Origin: Aphelidium insulamus
Taxonomy: Eukaryota; Aphelidiomycota; Aphelidea; Aphelidiaceae
NCBI GenBank assembly: GCA_036784855.1
Contig: JAZDSV010000018.1
Span: forward strand, 1-64,000
DNA length: 64,000 nt
Direction: 5' to 3'
The notes under the pieces are model-generated. The model was not told where the DNA came from and searched no databases. It saw nothing but the letters and a program-made list of their open reading frames with translations. Each line of letters opens with the position of its first letter. Positions within the stretch are counted from its first letter, which is position 1. This document shows positions 1 to 10,041 of the stretch, piece after piece. The translations under genes were made by a program, and so were the position numbers.

Positions 1-30
1 TGCTGAATGATTAGACATCTTTTCATTACA

Positions 31-138
31 AGGTTTGTGATCTCACTCTGCTTGCCACTTCTCTGTCCCCAGTACCAATGGCACAGGTTTATGATCTCAC
101 TCTGCTTGCCACTTCTCTGTCCATGGTACCAATGGCAC
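31..138. repeat. 54-bp tandem duplication (two units)
   Basis: Units 31-84 and 85-138 are both 54 bp and differ at only a few positions. They share the core ATCTCACTCTGCTTGCCACT. The copies are adjacent with no spacer. Confidence 0.9.
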
Positions 139-734
139 AAGGAGCCCTTGGCCCTGGTTATAACAAGATGCACTACCAGCTCATGAAGAAGAAGCACAAG
201 GTACTTTAAATGAGTGCTTGGCTTGCCAGTAGTAATGCAGTACCTTTGGCAGCCAGTGCTGCATATCAAGCAATTCTAGCATATCCAGACCAAAATCAGG
301 TACGTGGTATCAAGCCTGAATTGCTGGTGAGCATTCAGCAGAAAATGCCTCTCAACATTCTCTCAACATTCACAGTACATCAGCTCAAACTTTAGTGGGA
401 TTTCTGGCTGGCTTTGATGCTGGATTTTGATGATCTCAACATCACTAACAATTATAATGATATAGCTGAAATGAAGAACTCAAACCAGCTTCACAATTTA
501 TTTTGAGCAACACATCTGCTGCAGCTTCTTTTGGATCTGGAGATGCTTTGGTGGAGAGGAAGGCAAGGGCACCACGATGGTGAGTGATCCATAGTATGCC
601 TCTATATTATATGCCTCTAATAACACAGAAGATGTCATGTGTAGGATCCAGGGGGATCTGCATATAAGATACCTGGACAATGGGATTGATCAACAGACAA
701 GTTACCCATTATCCCAGTACATGGATGTTCCATA

Positions 735-762
735 CTGAATGAATAGACATCTATTCATTACA
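735..762 (+). repeat. 28-bp dispersed repeat, second copy of 3-30
   Basis: Bases 3-30 and 735-762 match at 26 of 28 positions in the same orientation; both mismatches are T versus A. The first copy directly precedes the 54-bp tandem units. No element boundary can be defined from this alone. Confidence 0.6.
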
Positions 763-2332
763 GGAGAGCAGCCATCACAGACAGGCCATGGATAGAAAAG
801 GCCAAGAGCAGTGCAGGGATGGGAAGCAGCAGGAAGAAGAACCATTGCCATTGTCACAGCAGCCCCCAAAACCCCTGAAAAAAAGGGGCAACAATTGGCC
901 CATCAGATGGAACTGCTTGGAGTGCAGGCAGCCAAGATTGATGAATAGGCCATGCAAGTAAACAGCTGACCACTGACCTGCAAGAGTCCAAACAGCAATA
1001 CCTTACTCTATTGAAGGAGTTACAGGTGTGCACGCAGCAGTGCTGAAGGAGGTGAAGGCTCTGTGTGGCAACATCCATGCCTAGACAAAGTACATTTGCA
1101 CAGAGGTTGTGGCAGCAACAAAGATGCCCAGCTACCAGCCATTATGATCACTGCTCATATGCTGAGGCCACCAGTCATGCCAGAAGCCATGCAGCACCGG
1201 TTAATCCGGTTGCCAGGGAGCACCACAAGGCCTACTCTACATACAGTGGCCAGTGCTGAGCGTGCTGAAAGCTGCCAAGCTGTTCTTGCATGGGCATCTG
1301 AGCAAGCAATACAGACCGCCACAGGATGCATCCCTTACAAGTGGCTGGGCCAGCACAACACTGCCAATGAGTCAGTGCAAATGTTGCTGGTGCTGATCTT
1401 CAGCAAGACAATTGAAGTGGCAGACCTGCTAGCCCTACACACAGTGCATCTTGCCAATGCCATGTGCCCCACAGATGCCTATTGCCCACATAGCCACGTG
1501 CACCACTGTTTGAAATTCTGGAAGTTGGACCACTGCACCCAGCTGTCATGAACAGTCATGAACAGTATTATATACTGTCTTAAATCAAACTTAGATTAAA
1601 GATTAATGGATTGACTTTGATTAAAGTTAGTTCCAGGATTGGATAGGCTGGACTTACTCTGGCATTCCATGAAGACTTGTGTCTCCTATGAAGATGTTCT
1701 TCACCAATCATGTGTTGCAGGCCTTAATTGATATCTATATAGGTGCATTACTCTGATTCCCTGATCAATAAGGCAATTCACCACTGACTCCATGGAATTG
1801 TTGAATATCCATGCCAATCTGCTCTCAAGCAACAAGCTGTGGGATCTTCAATTTTGGACAATGACAATTGTTGCGCTGCCCCATACTGCCAGAAGATATG
1901 CAGTTTGCAGTTGGAATGGCTGCCAAATAAGCTATCACAGTAGTCAATGATCCGGCTACAGATTGCCTTGTACTTGTACTGGTACATATGGTAGTCAATG
2001 TGTGTGCATACCACTATGTCTTTGTTTTCCTTGGCCATCAGTGCATGCAGTCCCTCCTGGTCCAGGAACAGAATGAAATAGATCAGTGTCAGCCTATGTA
2101 GCAATGATAAATATGTGATCAGTAGTCAACCAGGCCAAGTGGAAGTATATATCCAAGCTGATAGTTGTTGCTGTAGCAGGTGCACCACTTCTGGCAACTT
2201 GGCCAGACCTGTGCTGTAACAGTGCACTCAGAGGCATCCCAATCAATTGCAACTGTGTAATGGAGCAGCTATATGGGTGTGAAACAGCATTGCCACCTGC
2301 AGTCAATCTGTGTATTTTAAACGGATTTCTAC

Positions 2333-2437
2333 AGGTTGGTTTGTGCATGCTGTACCACACTGCATGCTAGCTGACTCCATCACAAAGGTTGGTTTGCATG
2401 CACTATACACATTGCATGATAGCTGACTCCATCACAA
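2333..2437. repeat. 52-53 bp imperfect tandem duplication
   Basis: Unit 2333-2385 (53 bp) is followed directly by unit 2386-2437 (52 bp). Both open with AGGTTGGTTTG and close with TAGCTGACTCCATCACAA, with small differences between. The unit length nearly equals that of the unrelated duplication at 31-138. Confidence 0.85.
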
Positions 2438-2974
2438 AGTGCCTAGAGCCTTTGTTATACAGACTTGGGCATTGTTTCAACTCAATGGAAACAAACTGAC
2501 TTTTGTTTTGCTAAAATTGATTACAAATAACTATGGACCTGTCTTGCAATTCTTTGGTTTGACACCTCCACATACAGCATTGTGCTATCACATAGTACCA
2601 TTGTAACTTGCCCAAATTTCAAGTTGAACACTTTGTGCAATTGAAGCAGACACAGAAACAAAATAAGCATGACAAACTTTGAGTTTTATCCAAAAATTTA
2701 AAGAGAATAGTAAATGAGCTACAGCTAGATATGCTGACCTTCTTACATGGATCCATGCATTCTTCAACCTTGTACCACAAGCACTTCAGCAACTAGGTTT
2801 TTTTTGGCCAACAGCCCTGCAGGACTTCAAACCATGTAGTACAAAGCAATATAAGCATGCAATATATTGGCTGGCCAGCTGGTGTCACAATGGTTGAATG
2901 TGCTGCTGCACTTCTCTCAAACTGCCCATAATGCCACAGATTATTGATCTGACCACTGCTCGGACATTGAGCTG

Positions 2975-3679
2975 ATGACATCTGCACTGCCTAGTCAACA
3001 GATGCAAGTGGTACATGATACAGCTGGCACTTATGGCATCACTGATCCTTTTTCTAGTGAAGATAGTTGGTCCAGTGACTGTGCCACTGACAAGGTCAGC
3101 ACCACCAGCAGCACAACAAGTACAACCACTTGTGGAGTGCTTATTGTATTATTGTATGATATTGGAGTTATCAATTCTGCTGTGTGTGCCATTGATCAAG
3201 GCAGTCTAGACATGGTCCTATGGCAGATGGTTGGTTTTGGCACTGAACCACTGGCAACAGATGCTCTTGCTTGAGATGTAGTCAGGCATGTCAACTGCTT
3301 GCTGGCAACAGTGACTTACCTACGAAATAGCCTTGTTGTCTGTGTGGAGACTCAGCCAAAGAAAATGCTAGGCAATTTCAACCTGAAGACTGTTCTCAAC
3401 AACAACATGGTGGCACAGGCAGTATGTGCAGCATATGAGATTTCAGGCGTGACTGCTACTTGTATTATGTCAGCAAATGTGCAGACATTCTTTGATCTGC
3501 CCAACACCAAGCAGAAGAAGGCAGCAGCCACTTGAGTGGCTCAATTCTTTGTCAGTCAGGACAGTACAGTCTCAGGCATCAATGTTGGTCAGCACTTTGC
3601 AGCTTACTTTATAGCTTCACAAAAGAAAGATGACTTGGCTGATGCTCTGCTGCAGTGCCTGTTTGCAATTGAGGCATAG
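2975..3679 (+). pseudogene. Broken RuvC-fold Holliday-junction resolvase
   Basis: One reading frame runs from an ATG at 2975 to TAG at 3677-3679 but is cut by two in-frame TGA codons at 3272-3274 and 3533-3535. It still shows the resolvase plan: a first strand with Asp (YDIGVINSAVCAID), a glutamate strand (VVCVETQP), and the C-terminal acidic motif KKDDLADALLQ. All expected catalytic acids are present. Enzymes with this fold cut four-way junctions. The pattern fits the fungal mitochondrial Cce1/Ydc2 group and also the resolvases of large DNA viruses (A22 type); I cannot separate the two by eye. The surrounding DNA is CpG-poor repeat sequence, so a mobile or viral origin is plausible but inferred. 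Confidence 0.6.
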
Positions 3680-3878
3680 AAGCAAAAGGTTGGAGTGAAC
3701 ATGGGGAGGATTTAGGCATCAGTACAGTAAGTTGTGTTTTGATGCCACCATAATAAACAAGTTTGGTCCATTATATGAAGTAACAAGCAATAAAGCATGG
3801 TTCAATGCCAACTCTGACTGGTTTTCAGAATGTGATTTAATTTAAACATATATTTAACATATTCACTCAGAAGGTTCC

Positions 3879-4223
3879 CTAGGCCGGGAACATCACCGAG
3901 TGCTCATGGCTGATATTGATGCCTGTTTTCATCAGAACAGCAACAATGGGTGCATCCAAACATTTTGCCTTGTGTGTAAATGCATTACACTCCATAACCT
4001 GGCAGTCCACCACCTTGCATAGAGGGGTATTATTAGCATGAATGGTGATTTGCCTGCCAAACCGGTCAAATTGCAGCACATTTTCACGCCAGTCTACTGT
4101 TGGATTGATGATGGTGAACCACACCTTACTTAGTATGACATCCAGACCACCATGTAAATCAATGACAGTGAATTTGATTGTGTTGCGCATATCTCCACAG
4201 GTAGCTTCACTTTTTTTCCGCAA
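3879..4223 (-). pseudogene. Ty3/Gypsy-type retropepsin fragment
   Basis: The minus-strand frame contains VIDLHGGLDVILSKVW and NPTVDWRENVL. This is the segment after the active-site flap in Ty3/Gypsy proteases (pattern 'dvILGmpWL..hnP.IDW'). Gly-to-Ser in the ILG motif and the missing N-terminal DTG active site indicate an incomplete copy. The frame stops at 3879 and no reverse transcriptase follows it on this strand. It overlaps the 5' edge of the Crypton recombinase frame on the opposite strand by about 20 bp, so one element probably inserted next to or into the other. Confidence 0.55.
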
Positions 4224-5341
4224 ACAGGGTATTCAAGTATCAAATCCACACTGTCCCTGGCGAAGAGGATGCTGATGCATTTGCAGCACTTACAGATTAT
4301 TTTCAATACTGTGAGCTGAATCCAACTGCAACCCCAGATGAACCGCTTTTTCGGAAAGTGACAGGAAGTACTGGGACTTCTGTTGGTGGGAACATTGATG
4401 CAAAATGGATTGCATCAATGCTAGACCTCATAACTGGAGAGTTGCAGCTTCTAGACAACCCAGATGTTGGACGGTTTACAACACACTGCTTCAGGCGTGG
4501 TGGTGCCCAGCATCGGTTTATGTATGCTAGGGAGAAGTGGAGTCTGACAGCTATTGCAAAATGGGGTGGCTGGAGCAAGAGTGAACACCATCGTACAATT
4601 ATTCGATACTTGATGGATGAGTACAGTGTCATGGAGAATGATTTCTCTGACATGCTTTCACCAGATCGAGCAGATAGAAGCCTAGCATTACGATACATTG
4701 ATGAGCAGAATGTTCAAGAAAACGAGAGGACCATGGCAGCAGTTGTGATTCAACATCTTCAACAACTTGAACAGCGCCTTCTCCAACATATAATGATGAA
4801 CCAAATGCAGCAGCCACGGCTTCAGCAGCAAGATCTAGAGAATAATGGCCAAGAGAATGCAGAAGATGGTAATGAGAACAACCAAGCTGTTCAAGAACGT
4901 GTGGCTGTACAAGCACCAGTATGACGCCGAAGAGGCCGACCTCAACGTGTGTTTAATGAGAGGGCAAGAATGGTAGCCATACCTGAAGCACCAACATGGA
5001 GAATTGCAGTACGGCAGTGGACACATGGTGATGAGGACCATGGACTTACTGCATTGAACACCTGGACAAAAGATATGATCAATACAAATGGAGATGGTAG
5101 CAGAAGAATGACGTACTCACGTAGAAAGGTCATTGGCAAAGAATATGAAAAATTAGGTGAAGCAAGATTTATTGCAAAACATGATCCGGACCAACTGTCA
5201 CTGACAGCTTTGCTTAACAAGATCAAAAGACAACCAGCAAATGTGGAGCAAGGCAATGAAGCTCAAGCCAATGTAGAGCAAGGGAATGAAGCAGCAGTAC
5301 CAGAAGTTCAACAGCTACGCAGATCTGGTAGGCTTCAGTAG
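4203..5341 (+). pseudogene. Crypton-type tyrosine recombinase with GCR1_C domain, 5'-truncated and nonsense-broken
   Basis: The open frame begins after a stop at about 4200, with no proper start, and ends with TAG at 5339-5341. It carries the C-terminal half of a tyrosine recombinase catalytic domain: the HxxR box in FTTHCFRRGGAQHRF, the WGGWS segment and the nucleophile region HHRTIIRYLMDEYSV. After a Gln-rich linker, a TGA at 4922-4924 interrupts an Arg-rich AT-hook-like stretch (RRRGRP). The same frame then continues into a GCR1_C-like DNA-binding domain (GLTALNTWTKDM, RKVIGKEYEKLGEARFIAKH). A recombinase plus GCR1_C is the known layout of fungal Cryptons. The N-terminal recombinase half (first catalytic Arg) is absent. 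CpG is less depleted than in 1-3800, suggesting a younger insertion. Confidence 0.75.
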
Positions 5342-5441
5342 TGCCACGTTGCAGCACACCTCACACACACCAAACACATGCTCAATAAATATGTTATTAA
5401 ATATATAAGTAATTTTGGCATTATAGTTATAGCTTGAAATT

Positions 5442-5569
5442 TTGTAACACACTATTTGATTTGTTGTAACACACTATTTGATTTTTTGTAACATAATTGA
5501 GTGCAAAATGCAAACAGCCATTTTGTTAATTAAACACTATAAGAAAATAATGCCGTGTTACAAAAAATC
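5442..5569. repeat. 22-bp tandem repeat plus 14-bp inverted repeat downstream of the Crypton
   Basis: The unit TTGTAACACACTATTTGATT begins at 5442 and again at 5464, with a partial third copy after it. GATTTTTTGTAACA (5480-5493) has a perfect reverse complement at 5556-5569, 62 bases further on. This could be a stem-loop or a remnant element end; nothing similar was found upstream of the recombinase. Confidence 0.7.
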
Positions 5570-5998
5570 GAAAAGTTCAATTTTACTACATTGAAGTGGA
5601 TGTTTCAATACAATACAATGCTACAATGTATACGACGATGCTAAATATGTACGTTTAAGTCAACTGGATGCATATTATTCTCGGCTTGGAGTTCACATTA
5701 AGTTGGTGCATTGGATACCTTGAGGCTATGCATGATACAGTGTGTCTCTCTGGCATAATCCCCATATAGTGCTATTTTCTGCTGGATGCAGTGGCAGTGT
5801 GAGGTCCACCTGGCTGGACAGGTTGCTGAAGATGCAATATAGGACAGGAGGCTACAGGAGACTGTCAGAGGTGCAATCTGACATGTGATTGCTGCAACTG
5901 CTGACAGCATCATTGTGCATATGTTAACATCTGTCAACATAGCTCTCTAAATAGGCTGAAATAGAGTAATTGTTTGGTGGCCTTGCTGCCACAATTGG

Positions 5999-6210
5999 GT
6001 ATTTACTTGGATTGACCACAAACCTCTGGAGCAACAATTTGCTTACAAAATGACGGGTTGCTGGCAGTTAAGGAATTTGCAATATGGGGAATCACACATG
6101 ATTCCATCTGGGTGTACATACCAACTGAAGCTAAGCAAGACACTGCCCTGTTGGAATCAGGGCAATTGCTGGTACTGTGTTTCCACTATTGCCAACTTAT
6201 GGGTGCAATG
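5999..6210 (+). other. Possible retroelement RNase H relic (weak)
   Basis: A short open frame starts with VFTWIDHKPLEQQF, which resembles the 'F.v.TDHkpLe' strand of Ty3-type RNase H domains. The following residues do not continue the family pattern, and no reverse transcriptase was found upstream on this strand. It is either a small relic or coincidence. Confidence 0.25.
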
Positions 6211-6410
6211 ATTGCATCCAATAAGCCCGCCTTCCTACTGATGCAGTATCAGTTCAAGCAGTTTGTGCCAGTCAATGGCCAAATCTATACTTTCCCTCTA
6301 CATGCAACCCAATATACTTGTTGGAGGCAATTGCCCTGCACTTGTTCAGCACATATATTAAGCAGAAATATCAGAGTTACAGAGTTAATGATGATGATTG
6401 AAATGAGCAT

Positions 6411-8626
6411 CTATATTACAGGATAAGATTTGTTCAGGCGAGACCACAGTTGCACCAGCGATGTTGGATACATTGAAGAGGTTAGCAGTTGATCATCACT
6501 GCGCGACCGCCATATGCTAGAAACGGTCCGCCTAAAACCAGACTGTTCTTCAGATTGGCCGTGATCAGAATCCACCGGCGACTTCATTACGGATCGAAAA
6601 GAAGCTGCAGACGAGGATGCATTAAAAGTAGCATTAGCCTGGCACTCGATGCTTGCCGCCAGCCACCGTTCCACTTCATCCATCACCAGCGGGAATTCCA
6701 TGTAGGTAGCGCCGCGGCGATGCCACGCACGATCCAGACAGTCCATTGATAGTGCGAAAAACTCTTCCAGCTGGTACATATTTGAAACAGAGGAGCCGCT
6801 ATGGGACATCAGGGCCGTATCGGTGTGTTGTGCATTAAGGAGGGTAGACGGCGCCGCAATGTCGGACACTCGTCGCAGTGGAGATGCATTGACGTCAGCT
6901 GGGAGGTCGGACAGTTGCATGTCGGGAGTTATTGCGGGGCTGATGTATGCGCTGTCAGTGTTGGAGTTTGTCGGTGGGCCGCGCGGTTCCAAGTATGCCA
7001 GAAATGATAGCAGCGGTGTGTTGATGGCAGGGTCGGATGGCAGACAGGATAAACGTGGAGCGGAGACGTTTAGAAACCGACTCATGAGCAGAGCGCACAA
7101 ATTGATGCCCGCAACCGCCCATGGATACAGTTCAGGCTGGTCGGGACGTGCGGTCAATGAGCCGCTGGCCAGCACCATCGCCTGCACCCAGCCCGGTCGA
7201 CTTGAACACTCTGATTCGTATTTGGATGACGATGTTGAATTAATGTCTCGTCGGACGCCGTCAGACGTTGCGGTAGACACTCTCCCACCGACAAGATCGC
7301 CGCCGTATGATGACAATGCTTGGAGTTTACCTTTGTCAATACAAGCCTCAGCGCCCAAACTCTTCTCGGCCAGGTAGACTAACATCCACAGTCCCAGCAA
7401 ACCTGTGCCACGTAAATCGGTCATCGGAGTGGCACTCTGAAAGCCCAGCCAGGTCCAGCGGCGGTCTGTGAATACGCTTTGCAGGGACTCCTTGGAGGTA
7501 ACATCATACTGCCGTGACATATCAGGCATGGCTGCATTCCACAGCCGCACCAACAAGTCATATGCCAAGTGCATATTCCTGAATGTAGCTGTATCCGATA
7601 AAACATCTTGGCCGTCGGGGTCCTTTATCCACGCCAGGAACTGTGGAAGCATGCGGTGAGCGCCCGCCGGGGCCGGAACAGACTGCCACTTGGAGAGGAC
7701 CTTCAGCCGGCGCACCAGCAGAGACTTTTTCTGGTTGTAGTGACGCAGATGAGTGCCGATAACCTGCACACACTCATCGGCCGCGGCGGCCCCGGCCAAC
7801 GTGAATCGCAACACTCGGCAGTGCGGGCGGCCCGATGTCACTCCAGATGTCGACGCAGCGGCAAGCGACAACCACCGCACACAGCACACGGTCTCATCCT
7901 CGCACCAAACGCCGGCCACCTGATGGATGCCGGCACCGTGCACCGCACCGAACGATATGGCGCCATGACTGTCAATGCAGAGGCGATCGACCACGGTAGA
8001 GTCCACGCTGCCGGGCCGGTGATGGCGGCCACGACTTGCAGTACCGTCGCTGAACGCAGTCACTTGAAATGCATCTCCCAGCAAGCGCAGCCGATGCAGA
8101 GCCACCAGTGACTGCCATCGAGATAGGTTAACGTACAAGATAGATACACCCGTACATATATACACACACACAGGCATACCTCTTGGAGTACGCGATTCCG
8201 GTGCAAATACCACTCGAATCCATCCAGGTGGCTGCGTGAGTCCGGCCCAAGACGCGCATGCCTCCCGCCATCCACGCCATCTTCCACGACGCCACCGACG
8301 AGCTTGTTGTGCTCGTACTCGTGCAGGATGCAGTTCCACTTGTCAATCCAGTCCAGCAAGAGATTCTTGCGCAACCGAACATCCAGCTGCGCGGCTGTGG
8401 AACGATGAGAATCGGCGCAGATGGACGTGGCCGTGGACGCCTCACAGTTAGCAGCAGCAGCAGTCATTAGCGGAGAGTGTTGGAGAATGTTTTGCGACAA
8501 TGTACGCAGATTGCGGCTGCAAGTTGATGGAGCGATTTTCCGCAGCAGCTCGATCGGCCAATCGTGTGCCGCGATCGCGGTGCGGCTTCCATTATCACCG
8601 TTACATCGGCCATTATCGTACTGCAC
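6411..8626 (-). CDS. ELMO-domain protein
   Basis: Two exons (8626-8180 and 8111-6411) with a 68-base intron carrying CA/TA-rich sequence give 715 residues. The ELMO domain lies at about residues 300-480. Its hallmark block contains WTWLGFQSATPMTDLRGTG followed by LLGLWMLVYLAEK. ELMO-domain proteins act as GTPase-activating proteins for Arf/Arl GTPases, or with DOCK proteins in Rac activation. Single-domain ELMODs are usually about 300 residues, so this protein has long unassigned flanks: an N-terminal half without a motif I know and a Ser-rich tail ending SYPVI. I could not confirm the Arg finger of ELMOD-type GAPs. The start is the first ATG of the open frame. The gene ends exactly where the repeat island begins and is divergent from SKP1. 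Confidence 0.75.
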
Positions 8627-9198
8627 ATCGGTTTGCGTGAGTATGGTACTTAATTACACTATCGCTCACTATTATATAACAAAAATATATTTTCCAAGCA
8701 TGCCATCTATTTATTATTGACATTGCACACCCATAGGTGAAAATTCACTTGAATTGAGGGTTTGAGCTAGAATAATAGTCATATTAATATTATCTATATG
8801 ATATGAGATTTTGTAACGCATTGGATACTTTCCTCCCTCCAGTAATCGAGCGAAGAACCATGAAGCCAGTCATTATGGCGTACTTCATGAAGGTAATCAC
8901 CCAATGCCAAACAACGGTGGACTCTATAGTACAAGTAGCTTGCTAGAGTTGACAGAACTTTGATTAAGCGTTTGTGCACACTTTCCATCCACAAAGCGCA
9001 GCGCACAGTATGGATTGTGTGCGATGTATTGAACCACCAGTATCAATCACACATACACTTGCTGTTTAGCCGAAGGATAATTATATTACGGACGGATTAA
9101 AGCACGCTGACTAAACTGCCGTTGATAATAACGCAGCTCATTGTATTACGGCTCATTCCACACAGCACGCAGCACAAAACTCCACACATTCGACAGCC
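8627..9198. promoter_or_regulatory. Divergent promoter region between the ELMO-domain gene and SKP1
   Basis: These 572 bases lie between two divergent starts and have no coding-like frame. The middle (8640-8800) is AT-rich. No CCAAT box, X-box or clear TATA was recognised. Confidence 0.5.
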
Positions 9199-9717
9199 AT
9201 GGTGAAACTGACATCCTCCGAGGGCACGGAATTCACGGTGGACCGTGAGATCGCCGAAAAGTCCATGCTGCTCAAGAACATGATCGAAGATGTGGGCGAG
9301 ACCGATGAGAACGCCATCCCCCTGCCCAACGTCACCGGCCCCATCCTGCAAAAGGTGATCGAGTGGTGCACACACCACCGGGACGATGTGGCGCCGGCCG
9401 GTACACAGGACGGCGCGGCGGATGAACTGTCTGGCACCGGTGGCATGGCGTCTGGTGGCGCCAGCGGCAGATTACGCACCACAGACGACATTGACGAGTG
9501 GGACGCCGAGTTCTGCAAGGTGGACCAGGGCACTTTGTTTGAGATGATACTGGCCGCCAACTACCTCGACATCAAGCCCCTGCTGGACCTCACGTGCAAG
9601 ACGGTGGCCAACATGATCAAGGGTGAGTACTGTTGGTGTCGTTGCTGCATGCTGTTCTTAACTGTGCATACATATGCCACATCATACCTTTAGAATGTGT
9701 GTGTGCAGTGTGCATAG

Positions 9718-9753
<36 letters not shown>

Positions 9754-9903
9754 TGTATACATATATTATACAGGCACTGACAGCAATAACTGGCAGGCAA
9801 AACACCCGAAGAGATCCGCAAAACCTTCAACATTGTCAACGACTTCACGCCCGAGGAGGAGGAGCAGGTGCGCCGCGAGAACGAGTGGTGCGAGGACCGT
9901 TGA
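9199..9903 (+). CDS. SKP1: SKP1, SCF ubiquitin-ligase adaptor
   Basis: Exons 9199-9622 and 9797-9903 join as G|GC inside a Gly codon, giving 176 residues. The protein links F-box proteins to cullin-1 in SCF complexes. The BTB/POZ-like N-terminus ([21 protein letters not shown]), the [20 protein letters not shown] block and the C-terminal [20 protein letters not shown] plus WCEDR end are all diagnostic. The loop before DDIDEWD is long and Gly/Ala/Ser-rich (about 35 residues), as in several fungal Skp1 proteins. The 174-base intron contains a (TA)n tract at 9722-9748. Confidence 0.95.
9722..9748. repeat. (TA)n microsatellite in the SKP1 intron
   Basis: About 13 TA units. Similar TA runs occur in the NUDIX intron (about 36029-36053), the SLC19 intron (49366-49381, after a TC run at 49342-49363) and NPHP4 intron 5 (about 56199-56219). 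Confidence 0.9.
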
Positions 9904-10041
9904 TGCCGTACCGCTTAATGCTTGCTGTTGCACACGTTCCTCATAAACGCACATGCTGTCATTGCCCTGTATGTGTGTGTGTGTGTGTGTGTCTGTGTGT
10001 GTTTGTTGCCGCGTGTCCCTTTGTGTTGCAGAGCAGCTTCC

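Larger units (their letters stand above)
1..2974. other. AT-rich repeat island without recognisable host genes
   Basis: I see no host gene here. Open frames are short and match nothing I recognise. CpG is almost absent (2 CpG in the first 660 bases) while TpG and CpA are common, the opposite of the gene-dense DNA after 6411. The stretch contains two local tandem duplications and a dispersed 28-bp repeat, listed separately. It is most likely old, decayed mobile-element DNA. Confidence 0.6.

Noticed and set aside
1063-1551. 162-residue plus-strand frame in the repeat island as a gene
   Set aside because: No motif, no start context, and CpG-depleted like the surrounding repeats; His/Cys-rich composition follows from the TGCA-rich DNA.
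2975-4924. TGA reassigned as a sense codon, which would make the island genes intact
   Set aside because: SKP1, CC2D2A, the gelsolin-repeat gene and others in this window end at TGA where their families end, so TGA is a normal stop here.
9961-10041. Upstream in-frame start for CC2D2A at 9922
   Set aside because: The extension would translate a GT microsatellite into a Val/Cys repeat; the ATG at 10042 starts a normal low-complexity N-terminus.
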